A stretch of 64,000 bases of DNA, from positions 1-64,000 of the forward strand of contig JASLFS010000074.1 of assembly GCA_030150505.1 (NCBI GenBank). The letters run 5' to 3'. The notes beneath the pieces were generated by a model that saw only the letters and a program-made list of their open reading frames with translations, was not told the DNA's origin and did not search any database. The position numbers were made by a program, and so were the translations under genes. Every line of letters starts with the position of its first letter. Within the stretch, counting starts at the first letter, position 1. This stretch comes from Vitreoscilla sp. Lineage in GTDB: Bacteria; Pseudomonadota; Gammaproteobacteria; Burkholderiales; Neisseriaceae. This document shows positions 53,851-62,280 of this stretch, piece by piece.

Positions 53851-54067
53851 GATAAATTATTGAATAATATGATTTATAAATTATATTTGGCGATGGATTG
53901 ATACTGATTTTTATCGTTTATTGGCTTGTTATTGGCAACGTTTTTAGAAAATATTAAATATGATTTTTAGAAATTTTGTTTTGAATAATGATTATTGCGT
54001 TATTTAAGATGGTTGTTTTTGGTATTTCATTTAATTTTTTAAGTTGTATTCATTTTTTGACGCTAGT

Positions 54068-54100
54068 GTAAAAAAATAGCCATGAAAAATCATGGCTATT
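54068..54100 (-). terminator. Terminator of the 84-residue protein gene
   Basis: Perfect 11-bp arms AATAGCCATGA/TCATGGCTATT (54075-54085 and 54090-54100), loop AAAA, with a run of U on the minus strand. Confidence 0.9.
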
Positions 54101-54110
54101 GCTGAGATAT

Positions 54111-54365
54111 TTAAGGAATATTTGCTAAAAATTCTGATGCTTTTTCTGGGTTTGCTGCAAATTTATCAACCAGTTCTTCACTCCAATCTTCTAGGCGATC
54201 ATGAATGAAGAGTAATATTTTTAGTTCTTCATGTAGAGCAACATATAAATTTTGTTTGGCATCGCTATCTAATGTTTGATTTTGGATTGTATTACAAATC
54301 GAAATAATAACTTGTTGCGACTTATGGGTTATCCAATCTTTCATGTCTTCTCGTTTTAGAGCCAT
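54111..54365 (-). CDS. 84-residue helical protein of unknown function
   Basis: A small soluble protein (MALKREDMKDWITHKSQQV..., ending PEKASEFLANIP) that looks all-helical, acidic towards the end. Ribosome site AGGA 7 bases before ATG 54365. It has its own terminator. No family recognised. It sits in the insertion between bamE and fur. Confidence 0.6.
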   Translation of the reverse strand: MALKREDMKDWITHKSQQVIISICNTIQNQTLDSDAKQNLYVALHEELKILLFIHDRLEDWSEELVDKFAANPEKASEFLANIP

Positions 54366-54599
54366 TTCATTTCCTATGTTATTCAATTGGAGTATTTTAA
54401 CTAATTTAATTGTTAAATTTTAATATGAAATGTAAATATTTTATAAGCATATATTTTTGAAAAATAAGGGCAAATTACAATAATTATATTATTTATAAGG
54501 CATATTTGTAATATAGACAAGATAATGTAATAAAGTAATTTTTTGTTTTTATTAATGTTATTTGCATAAATTAATTAATTTGTTATTATTTTTGTTAAT

Positions 54600-55109
54600 C
54601 TATAAAGCATGTTTTATGGTGTACTTTTGCCCTTTATTTTCATTACATGAATATATTTTTATTTTCCCATTATAGATATCCAAGCATTTGCCACTATGCA
54701 GGCTATAAATTTTATTATTTTCTAGTTTCCATTTTTGGTTTAATTGTCCATTACATGAATATGCAATAATGGGCGTACCGTCTTGTTTTTGTGCTCCAGC
54801 GACATCTAAGCATTTTCCATTTACCATAATTTCTTGATTGGCATTAAATGAAAATTGTTGATTGAATGAGCCGTTACATTTTGATGCCAATAATTCTCGT
54901 CCATTTTGATTATTCAAATTTAAGCAGCGACCATCGTGAGTCTGAATGAAGACGTTACTTAAAATAGGTGCTTGTTGTTTGGGATAATTGGGTGAAGGAG
55001 AGGTTATTACGATAGGAAAATCAATCTCGTCTTGATAAGCGGGGACTTCGATGATGATACAGCCAGTTAAAGCGAGACAGATGAGGGAAGTGAAATAATA
55101 TTTAAGCAT
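54600..55109 (-). CDS. Ricin-type beta-trefoil lectin lipoprotein
   Basis: A 169-residue lipoprotein, lipobox LTGC (Cys17), followed by a Pro/Ser-rich linker and one beta-trefoil from about 50 to 167. The three repeats each start with a CL(N/D) motif (GRCLNLNN, GKCLDVAG, GKCLDIYN) and end in a Q-x-F/W/Y motif (NQQFSF, NQKWKL, GQKYTI). Such domains bind sugars; surface attachment to host glycans or polysaccharide is inference. It lies between bamE and fur, which are neighbours in Neisseria. Confidence 0.82.
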   Translation of the reverse strand: MLKYYFTSLICLALTGCIIIEVPAYQDEIDFPIVITSPSPNYPKQQAPILSNVFIQTHDGRCLNLNNQNGRELLASKCNGSFNQQFSFNANQEIMVNGKCLDVAGAQKQDGTPIIAYSCNGQLNQKWKLENNKIYSLHSGKCLDIYNGKIKIYSCNENKGQKYTIKHAL

Positions 55110-55465
55110 AAGAATTATTAGAATTTTGAATAATTTATAATGATAAAAATAAATCCTATATTTTGTAAATAGGTAATGATTTCAATTACTCTCCATTTAT
55201 ACACAAGAATTAATTGTCGAAAATGATATGGAATAAATTTTTCTTAAGAGGAACGAGAAGTAGTTGTTTTATCGAGTAATAGTTATTCAGTATGACCTTA
55301 ATAAAAAGTATGGAAAATTGATTACGGTTTTTGTTGTAAAATAGGTGAGAAAATTTTCTACAATAAAATATTATTATTGATTTGTAAGGAAAAAAATAAG
55401 GTGCAATGGTATTATTTGTGGAACTCATTTATCATTGCGATCTAAGTTAATTAAGGATTCACGGG
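55110..55465. other. Intergenic region upstream of fur
   Basis: About 355 bases, AT-rich, without a credible gene. It must hold the fur promoter and that of the lectin gene. I looked for a Fur box (GATAAT-type repeats) and saw none good enough to report. Confidence 0.5.
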
Positions 55466-55918
55466 ATGACTGATAATCAAAGTAATATTGCGCAACTAAA
55501 AGACAGTGGTTTAAAGGTAACTGGACCACGCTTGAAAATTTTGGATTTATTCGAAAAGAATCCAGATGCTCACTTAAGTGCGGAGGATGTTTATCGTTTA
55601 TTGTTAGAAGAAAATATAGATATTGGTGTAGCAACCATTTACCGTGTTTTAACTCAATTTGAACAGTCAGAAATTCTAGTTCGTCACCATTTTGAAACAG
55701 GTAAAGCTGTTTATGAGCTTAATCGTGGTGGACATCATGATCATATCGTGTGCGTAAAATGCAATAAGGTAACAGAGTTCTATGATCCGCAAATTGAAGA
55801 GTTGCAGGATCGTATTGCGCAAGTTAATGGCTATGAAGTGATTGATCATGCAATGTATATGTATGGTATTTGCGAAGATTGCCAAAGCAAACAAACTAAA
55901 AAAATGTACCACCGTTAA
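55466..55918 (+). CDS. fur: Ferric uptake regulator
   Basis: A 150-residue Fe2+-dependent repressor. The winged-helix part is at 1-85 (VATIYRVLTQFEQ recognition region), then the metal segment HHDH (90-93) and CVKC (Cys96, Cys99), with a second pair in GICEDC near the C-terminus for structural zinc. Ribosome site AAGGA 8 bases ahead. Its stop overlaps the aat start (TAATG). Confidence 0.95.
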   Translation: MTDNQSNIAQLKDSGLKVTGPRLKILDLFEKNPDAHLSAEDVYRLLLEENIDIGVATIYRVLTQFEQSEILVRHHFETGKAVYELNRGGHHDHIVCVKCNKVTEFYDPQIEELQDRIAQVNGYEVIDHAMYMYGICEDCQSKQTKKMYHR

Positions 55919-56658
55919 TGATGTTGGAAATGCCACCCATTCTGTCATTGGATGATGTTGATGCTTGGCCTGATTTGGCCGAGGCTTTTGAGTGGCGAGA
56001 TGGATTGGTTGCAATTGGTGGTGATTTAACAATTAATAGGCTGCTTTCAGCATACCAACGTGGAATTTTTCCTTGGTATAGTGATGGGCAGCCTATTTGT
56101 TGGTGGGCGTTGCAGCCTAGAATGATATTGAAGCCTGAAGAGGTTTATGTTGGGCGTTCTTTGCGTAAATTGTTGCGGAATAAACCATATGTCGTGACAA
56201 TGAATGATTGTTTTCATAAAGTGATGTCAGCCTGTGCGCAGACGGCTAGAGTAGGTCAAGTTGGTACGTGGATTACAGCTGAGATGCAGAGGGCGTATTT
56301 TGACTTGCATGAAGCAGGGCATGCTCATTCTTTTGAGTGTTGGTATCCAGATCAAAGTGGGCAGTTACAATTGGCAGGTGGATTATATGGTGTGCAAATA
56401 GGTCGAGTATTTTTTGGAGAGTCGATGTTTGCATGGCAAAATGATGCATCTAAAATTGCTTTTTCACATGCTGTCGATGTGCTGAAATCAAGAGGGATTC
56501 AGGTTATTGATTGCCAAATGCATACTGAGCATTTAGAACGATTTGGTGCAAGAGAAATTGAGTTTGATATTTTTCAGAAAATGATTAATGAGCTATGTCA
56601 TTTAGCGTTAACTAAGCCGTTAAGCAAAGAAATATTATGTAGCAATAAAATTGAATGA
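55918..56658 (+). CDS. aat: Leucyl/phenylalanyl-tRNA-protein transferase
   Basis: A 246-residue enzyme that adds Leu or Phe to proteins with N-terminal Arg or Lys for ClpAP degradation. The family blocks LLSAYQRGIFPWYSDGQPICWWALQPR and GGLYGVQIGRVFFGESMF are complete. One base of overlap with fur; fur-aat is a compact unit. Confidence 0.95.
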   Translation: MMLEMPPILSLDDVDAWPDLAEAFEWRDGLVAIGGDLTINRLLSAYQRGIFPWYSDGQPICWWALQPRMILKPEEVYVGRSLRKLLRNKPYVVTMNDCFHKVMSACAQTARVGQVGTWITAEMQRAYFDLHEAGHAHSFECWYPDQSGQLQLAGGLYGVQIGRVFFGESMFAWQNDASKIAFSHAVDVLKSRGIQVIDCQMHTEHLERFGAREIEFDIFQKMINELCHLALTKPLSKEILCSNKIE

Positions 56659-56668
56659 ATTCTTTATA

Positions 56669-56697
56669 AAAAAAGCAGCCAATTAGGCTGCTTTTTT
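56669..56697. terminator. Bidirectional terminator between aat and fadD
   Basis: Perfect 12-bp arms AAAAAAGCAGCC/GGCTGCTTTTTT (56669-56680 and 56686-56697), loop AATTA. Confidence 0.95.
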
Positions 56698-56706
56698 GTT
56701 GTGCTT

Positions 56707-58368
56707 TTAATGATCTTTTAAAGCGCGACGTAGAATTTTACCAACGTTTGTTTTTGGTAAATCATCTTTAAAAACAATATCCTTTGGTACTTTATAACCT
56801 GTTAGGTTTTCACGGCAATAAGCGATAACTTGTTCTGCTGTTAGGTTAGCATCTTTTTTGACAATAAATACACGCAAAGCTTCACCTGATTTTGGATGTG
56901 GTACGCCAATGCAGGCTACTTCAAGAACTTCTGGCATTGCGGCAATAACATCTTCGATTTCATTTGGATAAACGTTGAAACCAGAAACAACAACCATGTC
57001 TTTTTTGCGGTCAACCAACTTAACATAGCCTTGACTATTAATAACAGCGATATCGCCTGTTGCAAAGAATCCATCATTGCCGATGGCTTTTGATGTTTCT
57101 TCCGGGTTATTCCAGTATCCCTTCATGACTTGAGGGCCTTTGATGAATAGCTCACCAGGTTCGCCTAGGGGAACAGAATTGCCATCATTGTCACGAATGT
57201 CGACGTCGGTATTTGGAATTGGTAAGCCGATGGTGCCGTTGTACTCAGTTTCTGAGAGCGGGTTAATACATGCAGCTGGGCTGGTTTCTGTTAAACCATA
57301 AGCTTCATAAATATGTTTTCCTGTTAAGGCTTTCCATTTATCGGCTACTGGTTTTTGAACCGCCATACCGCCACCAAGGGCTAATCGCCATGTTGTAAAA
57401 TCTAATTTTTTGAATTCTTCATTATTCAACAAGGCATTAAATAATGTATTTACGCCAGTAATGACACTGACAGGATAGCGTTTAATGTCTTTAACAAACG
57501 CATTCATGTCGCGAGGATTGGTAATTAAGATGTTTTTTGCACCAAGTTCAGTAAAAATCATGAGGTTCGCTGTTAGCGAGAAAACATGATATAGAGGCAA
57601 TGCGGTGACAATAACCTCTTTACCTTCTTGAACATCTTTTTTGACCCATTCATGCACTTGAAGCATGTTTGCGACAATGTTGCCATGCGTTAACATTGCG
57701 CCTTTTGATGGGCCTGTTGTACCACCCGTATATTGTAAGAAGGCCAAATCATCTAATGTAATGTCAATAGGAGTGAATGGTTTGTTCGAACCAATTTTAA
57801 GCGCTTCTTTAAAGCCAATTGCTTGAGGGATTCTGTACTCAGGTACCATTTTTTTTACTTTGCGTAAGACAAAATTGACAATAGTGCCTTTTAAAGTTCC
57901 GAGTAAATCACCAACGCTAGCAATGATGACATTTTTAACTGGTGTTTTTTCTAAAACCAGTTCCAATGTATTGGCAAAGTTTTCTAAAACAATAATGGTT
58001 GTTGCATCGCTATCATTTAACTGATGCTCAAGTTCTCTTGGTGTATATAGCGGATTAACGTTTACCGCGATTAATCCAGCTTGAAGAATACCAAATATTG
58101 CAATTGGATATTGCAGTAAGTTTGGCATCATGATGGCAACACGCTCACCTTTTTGTAGTTTTAGGTGGTTTTGTAAGAAAGATGCGAACTGGTTAACAAG
58201 TTCAGCAGTTTGGGAGTAGGTTTGAGTAACTCCCATGTTAGTGAAGCCATCTAAATGTCCAAACTTACGCACACTATTTTGAAAAACATCAGGAATCGAA
58301 TTGAATGTTTTCACATCAATTTCTGCTGATATGCCTTCTTGGTAGCTTTTTAACCAGATTTTTTCCAT
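56707..58368 (-). CDS. fadD: Long-chain fatty acid-CoA ligase
   Basis: A 553-residue AMP-forming acyl-CoA synthetase that activates fatty acids at the membrane. The P-loop YTGGTTGPSKGAML, YEAYGLTETSPA, and GYVKLVDRKKDMVVVSGFNVYP (the FACS motif) are seen. I chose ATG 58368 (GGAG 8 bases ahead, MEKIWLKSY as in FadD); the frame is open upstream to 58449 but would overlap mnmA. Confidence 0.93.
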   Translation of the reverse strand: MEKIWLKSYQEGISAEIDVKTFNSIPDVFQNSVRKFGHLDGFTNMGVTQTYSQTAELVNQFASFLQNHLKLQKGERVAIMMPNLLQYPIAIFGILQAGLIAVNVNPLYTPRELEHQLNDSDATTIIVLENFANTLELVLEKTPVKNVIIASVGDLLGTLKGTIVNFVLRKVKKMVPEYRIPQAIGFKEALKIGSNKPFTPIDITLDDLAFLQYTGGTTGPSKGAMLTHGNIVANMLQVHEWVKKDVQEGKEVIVTALPLYHVFSLTANLMIFTELGAKNILITNPRDMNAFVKDIKRYPVSVITGVNTLFNALLNNEEFKKLDFTTWRLALGGGMAVQKPVADKWKALTGKHIYEAYGLTETSPAACINPLSETEYNGTIGLPIPNTDVDIRDNDGNSVPLGEPGELFIKGPQVMKGYWNNPEETSKAIGNDGFFATGDIAVINSQGYVKLVDRKKDMVVVSGFNVYPNEIEDVIAAMPEVLEVACIGVPHPKSGEALRVFIVKKDANLTAEQVIAYCRENLTGYKVPKDIVFKDDLPKTNVGKILRRALKDH

Positions 58369-58420
58369 TGCATCTTCTCCATAATTAGTGGTGAAACCAC
58401 CGTTTATCTTGTTATAGGTT

Positions 58421-59491
58421 TTAACGTTTATGGCTAATGATAATACCACCGCCTAAACATATATCACCATCATACAGTACGGCAGATTGACCTGGTGTTA
58501 CTGCCCACTGAGGCTCATCAAAAACTAGCTGAGCGGTTTCATCGTCAATATAGCTAAGCTGGCAAGCAGCATCTTGCATACGATATCGTGTTTTACATTG
58601 GTAGCGACCTGGTTCTGGTCGAGTGGGTAATGTAAAACTTAAGTCATGCATTATTAATGAACGACTATATAAAAGAGGGTGGTCATGCCCTTGTACAACA
58701 ATTAATTCATTGGTTGATAAGTTTTTATCAGCGACGAACCATGGTTCGCCTGGTCCTCCAATGCCAAGGCCCTTGCGTTGTCCTAATGTGTAATACATTA
58801 ATCCAATGTGTTCTGCGATTACTTTGCCTTCTGGCGTGAGCATCTTACCAGGTTGAACAGGTAGGTATTTCTGTAGGAATTCTCGAAACGGTCTTTCGCC
58901 AATGAAACAAATGCCAGTGCTGTCTTTTTTTGTCGCTGTTGGTAATTTTGCTTTTACAGCCCATTCTCGAACTTCTGGTTTGGTAATATCACCTAACGGA
59001 AAAATGGCTTTTTCTAACTGATAAGGTTGTAAGCGATATAAAAAATAGCTTTGATCTTTATTGGAATCTAAACCTTTTAGCAAGTAATGTATACCATTCC
59101 TAACTTCTTTTCGGGCATAGTGTCCAGTAGCAATGACATCTGCACCTTCTGCTAATGCATAATCTAAAAAGCATTTAAACTTAATTTCTGCATTGCAAAG
59201 TACATCAGGGTTCGGTGTTCTTCCAGCTTGGTATTCTTGTAAGAAATAGGCAAAAACTTTATCTTTGTATTGGCTAGCGAAGTTAACGATATCGATATCA
59301 ATATCGACAATGTCTGCAACAGCCATTGCATCTAATGAGTCTTGCTTAATAGAGCAATACTCATCATTGTTGTCATCTTCCCAGTTTTGCATAAAGACAC
59401 CACGGACATTGTGGCCGGCCTTTTTTAATAAATATGCTGTAACAGATGAATCAACACCGCCAGATAATCCCACAATAATGTTTTGTTTCAT
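58421..59491 (-). CDS. mnmA: tRNA-specific 2-thiouridylase MnmA
   Basis: A 356-residue enzyme that thiolates U34 of tRNA-Lys, -Glu and -Gln. The PP-loop SGGVDS is at 10-15; catalytic cysteines lie in DVLCNAEIKF and STGICFIGER. ATG 59491 has AAGGAC 6 bases upstream. The fadD gene follows after 52 bases. Confidence 0.95.
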   Translation of the reverse strand: MKQNIIVGLSGGVDSSVTAYLLKKAGHNVRGVFMQNWEDDNNDEYCSIKQDSLDAMAVADIVDIDIDIVNFASQYKDKVFAYFLQEYQAGRTPNPDVLCNAEIKFKCFLDYALAEGADVIATGHYARKEVRNGIHYLLKGLDSNKDQSYFLYRLQPYQLEKAIFPLGDITKPEVREWAVKAKLPTATKKDSTGICFIGERPFREFLQKYLPVQPGKMLTPEGKVIAEHIGLMYYTLGQRKGLGIGGPGEPWFVADKNLSTNELIVVQGHDHPLLYSRSLIMHDLSFTLPTRPEPGRYQCKTRYRMQDAACQLSYIDDETAQLVFDEPQWAVTPGQSAVLYDGDICLGGGIIISHKR

Positions 59492-59639
59492 TGTGTCCTT
59501 GTTTGTTGCAAAAGTATTTGTCATAGCTTTATAGATGTGATTGTGCCATATAGTTTCAATATTGCCATATTAAAAATAGAGCAATTAATCGAAATAATAA
59601 TAGGGAAAACTATTATTTTATGGTAATTAACTTGTTAAT

Positions 59640-59679
59640 ATAAAAAAAATATGGCTGCCTGAAACTTTCAGGCAGCCAT
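59640..59679 (-). terminator. Uptake-like inverted pair acting as dut terminator
   Basis: 14-bp complementary arms (59651-59664 and 59666-59679), each with TGGCTGCCTGAA. On the minus strand a T-rich run (ATTTTTTTT) follows, so this is a full terminator behind dut made of two uptake-like sequences. Confidence 0.88.
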
Positions 59680-59700
59680 TAAATTATACTCTTGTTTTAA

Positions 59701-60156
59701 TTATTGAGCACCTGTACTACCAAAACCACCTTCACCGCGTTCTGAAACGGCGAATTCTTCTACAACTTGTAAGATAGGCTGTAGAACAGGAACAATAACC
59801 ATTTGAGCAATGCGATCCATTGGATTGATGGTAAATGGTAATTCACTACGGTTCCAAAGTGAAATTTTTAATTCACCTTGGTAGTCGGAATCAATTAACC
59901 CTACTAGGTTTCCCAAAACGATGCCATTTTTATGTCCAAGACCTGAGCGAGGCAGAATCATGGCTGCATATGCTGGGTTTGCTAAGTACATGGCTAGACC
60001 AGTAGGAATCAATGAACATGCACCAGGTTGTAATGTGATGCTGCTTTCAATACAAGCACGAAGATCCAAACCAGCAGAACCGGCTGTGGCATATGCGGGT
60101 AATGCATCTGCCATTTTTTCGTTTAGTACTTTAATTTGAACAGTCGGTGTTGACAT
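59701..60156 (-). CDS. dut: Deoxyuridine 5'-triphosphate nucleotidohydrolase
   Basis: A 151-residue trimeric dUTPase that hydrolyses dUTP to dUMP. Five family motifs are seen, among them AGSAGLDLRA, LPRSGLGHKNGI, NLVGLIDSDYQGEL and RGEGGFGSTG at the C-terminus. Length is standard. Confidence 0.96.
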   Translation of the reverse strand: MSTPTVQIKVLNEKMADALPAYATAGSAGLDLRACIESSITLQPGACSLIPTGLAMYLANPAYAAMILPRSGLGHKNGIVLGNLVGLIDSDYQGELKISLWNRSELPFTINPMDRIAQMVIVPVLQPILQVVEEFAVSERGEGGFGSTGAQ

Positions 60157-60285
60157 TTGGCTCTCTCCAGTTAGTTTTATCGTAATCGAACATTAGCATT
60201 GTAAACAAATTTTCGAATAAGAACATTATAAATTATATTATTTAATCTGTTTTTAACTTTGTTTTCTAGCAAAATTTAGAAATTA

Positions 60286-61284
60286 TTAGGATAAAGTTGC
60301 CATGGCAATGTTAATGGCAGCTCCTCCGATAATCAGCCATAAAAACACGATGGCGCCTAATATAAAAGGTTTAATGCCAGCTTGTTTCAACGAACTAAAA
60401 TGGGTGGTTAATCCCAACGCAGCCATTGCCATGATTAATAATATATTATCAAGGCTTACTAAAAATTGAACAATTGCTGCTGGAATAATGCCTGTCGAAT
60501 GAATTGCAGTCATGATTAAAAACCAAATAGCAAACCATGGAATGTTGATTTTTTGCTTAGAATTTTTATTTTCTCGTAAAAAATAAGAGAGTAATAGTAG
60601 AAATGGAGCAAGCATCATGACGCGAATCATTTTGGTAATGACTGCTGTATCCGCTACATTTTCCGAAATAGCATGGCCAGCAGCAACAACTTGAGCAACT
60701 TCGTGAATGGTGGAACCTGTGTAAATACCAAATTGAAATTCATTTAAATAAGGAATGAGCCAATGGTAAATGACAGGATAGCTAAACATGGCAATTGTGC
60801 CGAATATCACCACAATAGCAATAGCGACTGCAACTTTATGTGCTTGTGCTTTCACAACAGGTTCAGTTGCCATAACGGCAGCCGCACCACAGATACTGCA
60901 GCCTGCTGCGCTTAATAATACAATTTGTTTATCGATTTTGAGAATTTTATATCCCAGATAAAAGGTAATAAAAAAAGTACTGGTAAGCATAATGGCATCT
61001 GTAACGATTGCATTAATGCCGACTTGATCGACTTGCTGCAAGGTAATGCGAAAGCCATATAAAATAATACCAGTTCTTAATAGCGTACCTTTTGCAAAGA
61101 CAACGCCAGCGTGTGCTTGCTGGGATATTTTAGGGTAAAAACTATTTCCCAAAATCATGCCCAATAAAATAGCATAGGTGAGTGAGCTTAAGCCCAAACT
61201 TTTGCCGATTTGTAAGTAATCGATAAGCAGCGTAGCAATGGTTAGCATTGCGATAATGCTTAAGCCGAAAATTTTTTGTTTCAT
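60286..61284 (-). CDS. yeiH: YeiH-family putative sulfate exporter
   Basis: A 332-residue membrane protein of the UPF0324/YeiH family with about ten helices (LSSLTYAILLGMILGN, GCSICGAAAVMATEPVVKA). Family members are proposed anion exporters, including sulfite or sulfate; evidence is limited. It is divergent from a LysR gene, the same arrangement as yeiE-yeiH in E. coli. Confidence 0.85.
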   Translation of the reverse strand: MKQKIFGLSIIAMLTIATLLIDYLQIGKSLGLSSLTYAILLGMILGNSFYPKISQQAHAGVVFAKGTLLRTGIILYGFRITLQQVDQVGINAIVTDAIMLTSTFFITFYLGYKILKIDKQIVLLSAAGCSICGAAAVMATEPVVKAQAHKVAVAIAIVVIFGTIAMFSYPVIYHWLIPYLNEFQFGIYTGSTIHEVAQVVAAGHAISENVADTAVITKMIRVMMLAPFLLLLSYFLRENKNSKQKINIPWFAIWFLIMTAIHSTGIIPAAIVQFLVSLDNILLIMAMAALGLTTHFSSLKQAGIKPFILGAIVFLWLIIGGAAINIAMATLS

Positions 61285-61349
61285 GTGGATTTATTATTTA
61301 ATTAGAATGAGTTGAAGCATACTCTTAAGTAACTTATTTTAGAAACAGA

Positions 61350-61376
61350 TTATTTTGATATAATTAATCAAAATAA
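61350..61376. promoter_or_regulatory. Probable LysR-regulator binding site
   Basis: Perfect 10-bp inverted repeat TTATTTTGAT (61350-61359) and ATCAAAATAA (61367-61376), 7-base centre, in the 108-base divergent gap between yeiH and yeiE. Place and T-N-A symmetry suit a LysR autoregulatory site. Confidence 0.55.
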
Positions 61377-61392
61377 TTGATAAGGATTGTTG

Positions 61393-62280
61393 ATGAATAT
61401 TACTTTACGGCAACTGAAGGTTTTTATTGCTGTTTATAAGTCAGCATCGACTACAAAAGCTGCGGATGAATTGGCATTGTCGCAATCAGCAGTGAGCATG
61501 GCTTTAAATGAGTTAGAGAAACAGTTAGCTATTCAATTATTTGAGCGCATTGGTAATCGGTTGGTTATTAATGATTCGGCACAAATTTTATATCCCAAAG
61601 CAATGGCGTTGCTAAACCAAGTCGAAGAGTTAGGTTATTTGTTTGATCAGGCGCAGGGGCATATCCATATTGGTGCCAGTACGACAGTTGGTAATTATGT
61701 TTTACCTGCGCTCATGGCTGCGTTTCAAAAACAATATCCCAATATTCAGTTGTCACTGCATATTCACAATACTGAGCAAATTGCGCAGGGTTTGGAGCAG
61801 TTGAATTATGATATTGGATTTATTGAGGGACGTTATTCGGCGCATCATTTATTAAGTGAAGATTGGTTGGCTGACGAGTTGGTGTTATTTGTTGCGAAAC
61901 ATAGTCGTTTTATTGATGATGAATCTCAATCTATTTCCTTATCGGCATTAGAAGATTTGCCCCTTGTTTTACGGGAGCGAGGTTCTGGGACTCGAAATAC
62001 GATTGAGTCTGAATTATTTAAGCATTTAGCGACAGTGAACTTATTAGAAGTTGGGCATTCAGAGGCGATTAAACAAGCAGTTGTTCACGATATGGGAATA
62101 GGGTGCTTATCACGATATGCTTTAAATGATATGTTGATGCTGGATAAGGTACGCATTATTTCACTTAAAGAGAATGTAAAAATTAAACGCTCATTTTGTT
62201 TAATATACAATCGGCAAAAGTATCAAGGGCAAGCTTGGCAGCTATTCTATGACTTTTGCCGACAGTACGTTAGTGCTTAA
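61393..62280 (+). CDS. yeiE: LysR-type regulator YeiE-like
   Basis: A 295-residue regulator. The N-terminal HTH is at about 3-60 (KSASTTKAADELALSQSAVSMALNELEKQL) and a periplasmic-binding-like effector domain follows from about 88 (IHIGASTTVGNYVLPALM). ATG 61393 has AAGGA 7 bases ahead; two preceding TTG codons are in frame. It probably controls yeiH, perhaps in response to sulfite or another anion (inference). Its end overlaps coaBC by 11 bases on the other strand. Confidence 0.85.
   Translation: MNITLRQLKVFIAVYKSASTTKAADELALSQSAVSMALNELEKQLAIQLFERIGNRLVINDSAQILYPKAMALLNQVEELGYLFDQAQGHIHIGASTTVGNYVLPALMAAFQKQYPNIQLSLHIHNTEQIAQGLEQLNYDIGFIEGRYSAHHLLSEDWLADELVLFVAKHSRFIDDESQSISLSALEDLPLVLRERGSGTRNTIESELFKHLATVNLLEVGHSEAIKQAVVHDMGIGCLSRYALNDMLMLDKVRIISLKENVKIKRSFCLIYNRQKYQGQAWQLFYDFCRQYVSA

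Noticed and set aside
55210..55634. Minus-strand frames upstream of and within fur
   Set aside because: One overlaps fur in antisense and neither has a ribosome site; the amino-acid make-up is not protein-like.
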